DNA from: Thiotrichales bacterium
GTDB taxonomy: Bacteria > Pseudomonadota > Gammaproteobacteria > Francisellales > CACEW01
DNA length: 7,939 nt
Direction: 5' to 3'
Assembly: GCA_023266165.1 (NCBI GenBank)
Contig: JAHFRR010000064.1
Location: 1 to 7,939 of the forward strand
In this document: one piece after another, positions 5,340 through 7,939 of the stretch
Layout: every line of letters begins with the position of its first letter
Position numbering within the stretch: the stretch's first letter is position 1
Notes under the pieces: generated by a model
What the model saw: the letters and a program-made list of their open reading frames with translations, nothing else
Told to the model about the DNA's origin: nothing
Databases searched by the model: none
Made by a program: the position numbers and the translations under genes

Positions 5340-7172
5340 ATGAGTGTAATGGATGTGACGGAAAAGAGTTTTTTAGATTTAGATTTGCCAAAATTTTTGT
5401 GCGATACCCTGATTGAGTTGGGCTATGAAAAGCCCTCGCCCGTGCAGGCGGAAGCCATTCCAGCGTTATTGTCGGGGCGCGATGTGATTGCCCAGGCGCA
5501 GACAGGGACAGGGAAAACGGCAGGGTTTGCGTTGCCTGCGCTCGCGCGTATTGATATGAGCTTGAAGACCCCGCAGGTGTTGGTGCTTGCACCCACGCGT
5601 GAGCTGGCGATTCAAGTGGCAGAGGCCTTTCAAGTGTATGCTCGCAATATGCCGGGGTTTCACGTATTACCCATTTATGGCGGGCAAGATTTCACGCCTC
5701 AGCTGAGAGCGCTCAATCGGGGTGTGCACGTAGTCGTGGGCACGCCAGGGCGTGTGATGGATCATTTGCGCCGTAAGTCACTGTCATTGGATGCCTTGAA
5801 AACATTAGTGTTGGATGAAGCGGATGAAATGTTGCAGATGGGCTTTATCGATGATGTTGAGTGGATCTTGACGCAGATTCAAGGGGAGCATCAAACTGCA
5901 TTGTTGTCTGCCACAATGCCGCAATCCATCAAGAATATTGCTGATAAATATTTGAGAAACCCTGTCAAGATTCAGATTAAGTCCGATACGCGTACGGCAT
6001 CGACCATCACGCAAAAATATACGCTGGTGGCTCAACACCATAAACTAGAAGCCTTGACACGCTTTCTAGAAATTGAAGAATTTGATGCAACTTTGATTTT
6101 TGCGCGCACGAAGATTGCAACGACAGAGCTGGCCGAGAAGCTGGAAGCACGTGGTTATGCGGTTGCGGCGCTGAATGGGGATATGGCCCAGCCGTTGCGA
6201 GAGGCCGTGATTTCGCGTTTGAAGAAGAAAACGTTGGATATCGTGGTCGCTACAGATGTAGCGGCACGGGGATTGGATGTCGAGCGTATTGATTTTGTGA
6301 TTAACTATGACATTCCCTATGACTCTGAGGCTTACGTGCATCGCATTGGACGCACAGGCCGCGCGGGGCGCGCAGGGAAGTCCCTCTTGTTTGTGACACC
6401 CAAAGAGCGTCGAGCGTTGCGTTTTATTGAAAATGACACGCGAGGGCGGATCGAGCAAGTAGCACCTCCCAGCTTTGATCAGGTGCAAGAGCAGCGTCTG
6501 GTGGCTTTCAAGGGCAGTATTCTCAAGGAATTGGCTTCGATGGAAGGCGCGGATGAGTGGGATGTTTTCATTGATCAGTTGGCTCATGAGACGGAAACCT
6601 CGGATCGACGCATTGCGGCCGCATTGGCGCATTTACTGCAGAAGCACCAGATTGCAGGGGCGGAAGACAGTCGCGCCTCTCTGGAAGTGAATCTGAAAGC
6701 AGAAGATCATGAGCGTGATGCTAAGCGTGCGCGCGGCCCTAGCAATGGGGGTTATTCCCGAGGGCCTCGTTCAGGGCATCGACAAGATGGCCCGCGAGAA
6801 GGCCAGCACGACGGCCGTCGAGAAGGGGGGTATGCTCAGCATCGCTCGTCTGATCGCAGAGATGACAGAAGGGATGACAGGCGGGATGATCGCAGAGGAC
6901 CACCTTCTGAAGGGCGCTCTTTTGAAAACAAAAAGCCCTATGGCACTCAAAAATCTTATGACAACAAGAAGCCCTTTGAAGGCGTCAGGTCTTTTGAGGG
7001 CAAAAAATCTTTTGATACGAGACCTACAGCACCCAAGAAATCGTTTGATGGCAATCAGCCATTATCCAGAAAACGTGGCGATGAAGGCCCCGCACGTAAG
7101 CCTTCGATTGATACAGGCAAGTTGGTTTTCCCCAAAAATAAACCAAAGCGCTTTAATCCGTTTGGGGATTAG
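5340..7172 (+). CDS. deaD: DEAD-box ATP-dependent RNA helicase, DeaD/CsdA-like
   Basis: A 610-residue cytoplasmic RNA helicase that unwinds short RNA duplexes, with likely roles in ribosome assembly and mRNA turnover as in E. coli CsdA. AAGGAG lies 7 bases before the ATG. Core motifs appear in order: Q motif (about 11-36, F11 and Q36), motif I AQTGTGKT (53-60), Ia PTRELA (85-90), GG (114-115), Ib TPGR (135-138), II DEAD (159-162), III SAT (190-192), IV LIFARTK (252-258), V ATDVAARGLD (304-313) and VI HRIGRTGRAGRAG (334-346). Residues about 385-437 fit the helical region that follows the core in CsdA. The DbpA-type RNA-binding domain expected next is not visible. Instead there is a disordered tail (about 455-610) with Arg/Gly stretches, an RRDD repeat (505-519) and aromatic-Lys repeats (526-571), ending in a basic KPKRFNPFGD. 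An alternative in-frame Met at residue 4 is less likely. Confidence 0.96.
   Translation: MSVMDVTEKSFLDLDLPKFLCDTLIELGYEKPSPVQAEAIPALLSGRDVIAQAQTGTGKTAGFALPALARIDMSLKTPQVLVLAPTRELAIQVAEAFQVYARNMPGFHVLPIYGGQDFTPQLRALNRGVHVVVGTPGRVMDHLRRKSLSLDALKTLVLDEADEMLQMGFIDDVEWILTQIQGEHQTALLSATMPQSIKNIADKYLRNPVKIQIKSDTRTASTITQKYTLVAQHHKLEALTRFLEIEEFDATLIFARTKIATTELAEKLEARGYAVAALNGDMAQPLREAVISRLKKKTLDIVVATDVAARGLDVERIDFVINYDIPYDSEAYVHRIGRTGRAGRAGKSLLFVTPKERRALRFIENDTRGRIEQVAPPSFDQVQEQRLVAFKGSILKELASMEGADEWDVFIDQLAHETETSDRRIAAALAHLLQKHQIAGAEDSRASLEVNLKAEDHERDAKRARGPSNGGYSRGPRSGHRQDGPREGQHDGRREGGYAQHRSSDRRDDRRDDRRDDRRGPPSEGRSFENKKPYGTQKSYDNKKPFEGVRSFEGKKSFDTRPTAPKKSFDGNQPLSRKRGDEGPARKPSIDTGKLVFPKNKPKRFNPFGD
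6861..6896 (+). repeat. Three 12-base tandem units encoding DDRR in the DeaD tail
   Basis: Three successive 12-base units (6861-6872, 6873-6884, 6885-6896) each encode Asp-Asp-Arg-Arg, following a partial Asp-Arg-Arg unit at 6852. The units differ only at synonymous positions: Arg is written AGA, AGG, CGG or CGC and Asp GAT or GAC. The protein repeat is therefore either old or maintained by selection, not a recent DNA expansion. Confidence 0.85.
6915..7052 (+). repeat. Degenerate aromatic-Lys-Lys repeat in the DeaD tail
   Basis: Residues 526-571 of the helicase hold four diverged copies of a motif close to [R/K]-S-[F/Y]-[E/D]-[N/G]-K-K-[P/S]-[F/Y], roughly 12 residues apart: RSFENKKPY, KSYDNKKPF, RSFEGKKSF and a shorter KKSFDG. 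Regular aromatics set among basic residues are typical of disordered RNA-contacting or condensate-forming tails (inference). Confidence 0.75.
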
Positions 7173-7190
7173 ATATTTAAACAGAGCCTC

Positions 7191-7218
7191 TTGTAATTAT
7201 TACTTGCTATGTTAGAAT
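7191..7218 (+). promoter_or_regulatory. Promoter for rplS with extended -10
   Basis: TTGTAA (7191-7196) is followed by a 16-base spacer and TAGAAT (7213-7218), which matches consensus at five of six positions and is preceded by TG plus one base. Transcription would start near 7225, leaving a leader of about 48 bases. A short CCCC/GGGG pairing (7220-7223 with 7235-7238, around a T-rich loop) lies at the expected start. It is too weak to call a terminator for deaD. Confidence 0.55.
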
Positions 7219-7272
7219 GCCCCGACTGTTTTTTGGGGATTTTGGTTCGATTAGGGTTTTTAGGAGATAAAC

Positions 7273-7629
7273 ATGACACATCCTTTGGTACAAGCCGTTG
7301 AGAAAACGCAGTTGGAAAAGCTCAATAAGACATTGCCTGCGTTTACCACAGGAGATACCGTGGTTGTGCAGGTGAAAGTCAAAGAAGGCACCAACGAGCG
7401 TTTACAAGCGTTTGAAGGGGTGGTGATTGGCAAGCGTAATCGCGGCTTGAACTCTTCGTTCACCGTGCGTAAAACAGCGCATGGCGTGTCTGTTGAGCGT
7501 GCCTTTCAAACTTACAGCCCACTGGTTGCCAGTGTTGAGATCAAGCGTCGTGGGGATGTTCGCAAAGCGAAGATTTATTACCTGCGCGATCGCTCTGGAA
7601 AATCTGCGCGTATTCGTGAAAAGGTTTGA
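7273..7629 (+). CDS. rplS: 50S ribosomal protein L19
   Basis: A 118-residue protein, close to the 115 residues of E. coli L19, which sits at the 30S-50S interface of the ribosome. AGGAG lies about 6 bases before the ATG. Family landmarks are clear: FTTGDTVVVQVKVKEG (25-40), the QAFEGVVIGKRNRG loop (45-58), the SFTVRK strand (62-67), GVSVERAFQTYSP (71-83), and the C-terminal RRGDVRKAKIYYLRD (92-106) leading to IREKV. The sequence is intact, with no extension. In most gammaproteobacteria rplS is the last gene of rpsP-rimM-trmD-rplS. Here it follows deaD by 100 bases with its own promoter. Confidence 0.99.
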   Translation: MTHPLVQAVEKTQLEKLNKTLPAFTTGDTVVVQVKVKEGTNERLQAFEGVVIGKRNRGLNSSFTVRKTAHGVSVERAFQTYSPLVASVEIKRRGDVRKAKIYYLRDRSGKSARIREKV

Positions 7630-7767
7630 TCTGTATAGGTTTTTTTTCCTTACTATATAGGGCGAAAAGGCTAAAGAGGGATCGCTGCAAAAATAAGAGA
7701 TTCCGTGTCTATGTCGTTTTGAGTGGGTAATGCAAAAGAGCAAATATCGCTTGCATGGCATTTTTTG

Positions 7768-7786
7768 TCCCCTCTCCCCTTGCGGG
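7768..7786. repeat. Shortened copy of the GC-rich intergenic repeat
   Basis: A pyrimidine block followed by CCTTGCGGGCTA resembles the left arm, loop and exit of the hairpin element at 7840-7876, but most of the right arm is missing, leaving a stem of only three to four pairs (CCC/GGG). It lies about 70 bases before the fuller copy in the same orientation. Confidence 0.5.
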
Positions 7787-7839
7787 CTACGGCATGCACA
7801 CATCTTTCTAACCTATTCAATTGGGAAGGCTTTCTTATT

Positions 7840-7876
7840 CCCTCCTCCCTTGCGGAGGAGGGCTAGGGTGGAGGGT
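7840..7876. repeat. GC-rich hairpin of a probable dispersed intergenic repeat family
   Basis: CCCTCCTCC (7840-7848) and GGAGGAGGG (7854-7862) form a perfect 9-pair stem around the loop CTTGC. The stem is followed by CTAGGGTGGAGGG (7863-7875), which could pair alternatively with the left arm. No T-run follows on either strand, so it is not a standard terminator. From memory, similar CCCTCTCCC...GGGAGAGGG hairpins with a CTTGC loop recur between genes in many proteobacteria, which suggests a REP- or MITE-like element. Confidence 0.65.
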
Positions 7877-7939
7877 TCATGTTGGCAATGCCTGTATTCA
7901 GTTGCCTCCCAACTACTGAACAGAAACTCTGCCTAAAGC

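Larger units (their letters stand above)
7630..7939. other. Gene-free 310-base region downstream of rplS
   Basis: I see no credible coding sequence, tRNA or rRNA here. An eight-T run at 7642-7649 follows rplS but has no clear stem before it, so I do not call an intrinsic terminator. The rest is unremarkable apart from the GC-rich repeat copies at 7768-7786 and 7840-7876. An open frame across the region encodes only low-complexity residues derived from the repeat. Confidence 0.6.

Noticed and set aside
6066..6632. A 188-codon open frame on the minus strand inside deaD
   Set aside because: It lies wholly within the conserved helicase motifs IV-VI and downstream region, with no recognisable product. 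It is a shadow frame.
6709..7215. A 168-codon open frame overlapping the end of deaD in the +1 frame and running past its stop
   Set aside because: It overlaps the repetitive Arg-rich tail, where one frame's codon bias keeps the others open. It shows no domain pattern, while the deaD frame has clear protein-level repeats.
7220..7245. CCCC...GGGG pairing followed by T-rich sequence as a terminator for deaD
   Set aside because: The stem is only four pairs with an 11-base loop, and it sits at the predicted transcription start of rplS.
7402..7803. A 133-codon minus-strand open frame covering the end of rplS and the region after it
   Set aside because: Most of it is antisense to conserved L19 sequence and the rest falls in the gene-free repeat region. 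The residues look random.
7730..7936. A 68-codon plus-strand open frame at the right end
   Set aside because: It reads through both copies of the GC-rich repeat and yields a low-complexity Pro/Arg peptide. No ribosome-binding site or family pattern is visible.

Overview
The window looks like ordinary chromosomal DNA from a gammaproteobacterium of moderate GC content. RlmJ, L19 and the DEAD-box helicase are all of gammaproteobacterial type. The receiver protein at the left edge resembles response regulators I associate with Legionella-like bacteria, so a member of the Legionellales or a relative is a reasonable but unproven guess. There is no rRNA, tRNA, CRISPR array, transposase or phage gene.

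Left block (1-1661, minus strand): a two-gene unit reading leftwards. A helix-turn-helix regulator with a degenerate LexA/CI-like C-terminal domain (1661-960) is followed 26 bases later by a response regulator (933 to beyond position 1). The response regulator is cut by the window edge, but its reading frame stays open for 311 codons. A 217-base AT-rich divergent region (1662-1878) holds a perfect 9-base inverted repeat directly next to a sigma70-type promoter that faces right.

Middle block (1879-5203, plus strand): a small probable ribbon-helix-helix protein (1879-2181) and an Fe(II)/2-oxoglutarate oxygenase of the prolyl-hydroxylase type (2243-2887) lie close enough to share a transcript. 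Next is a wrecked type II toxin-antitoxin locus. A truncated 53-residue antitoxin (2995-3156) runs, out of frame, straight into the C-terminal half of a RelE/ParE-type toxin (to 3271), as expected after an internal deletion. Then come rlmJ (3303-4145), which encodes the 23S rRNA A2030 N6-methyltransferase, and a 323-residue protein I cannot name (4232-5203). The latter has its own strong promoter and a weak Cys...Asp pattern reminiscent of papain/transglutaminase-like folds.

Right block (5340-7939, plus strand): a DeaD/CsdA-like RNA helicase (5340-7172) whose usual C-terminal RNA-binding domain seems to be replaced by an Arg-rich and aromatic/Lys-repeat tail. rplS (ribosomal protein L19, 7273-7629) follows with its own promoter, separated from its usual rpsP-rimM-trmD partners. 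The last 310 bases hold no gene. They carry a strong GC-rich hairpin and a shortened related copy of it, probably from a dispersed intergenic repeat family.

Functionally, rlmJ, deaD and rplS form a loose ribosome/RNA cluster, to which the oxygenase may belong if it acts on a translation factor as some relatives do. I found no convincing complete novel system. The items most worth a second look are the uncharacterised gene at 4232-5203, the divergent regulatory region at 1662-1878, and the toxin-antitoxin deletion junction.
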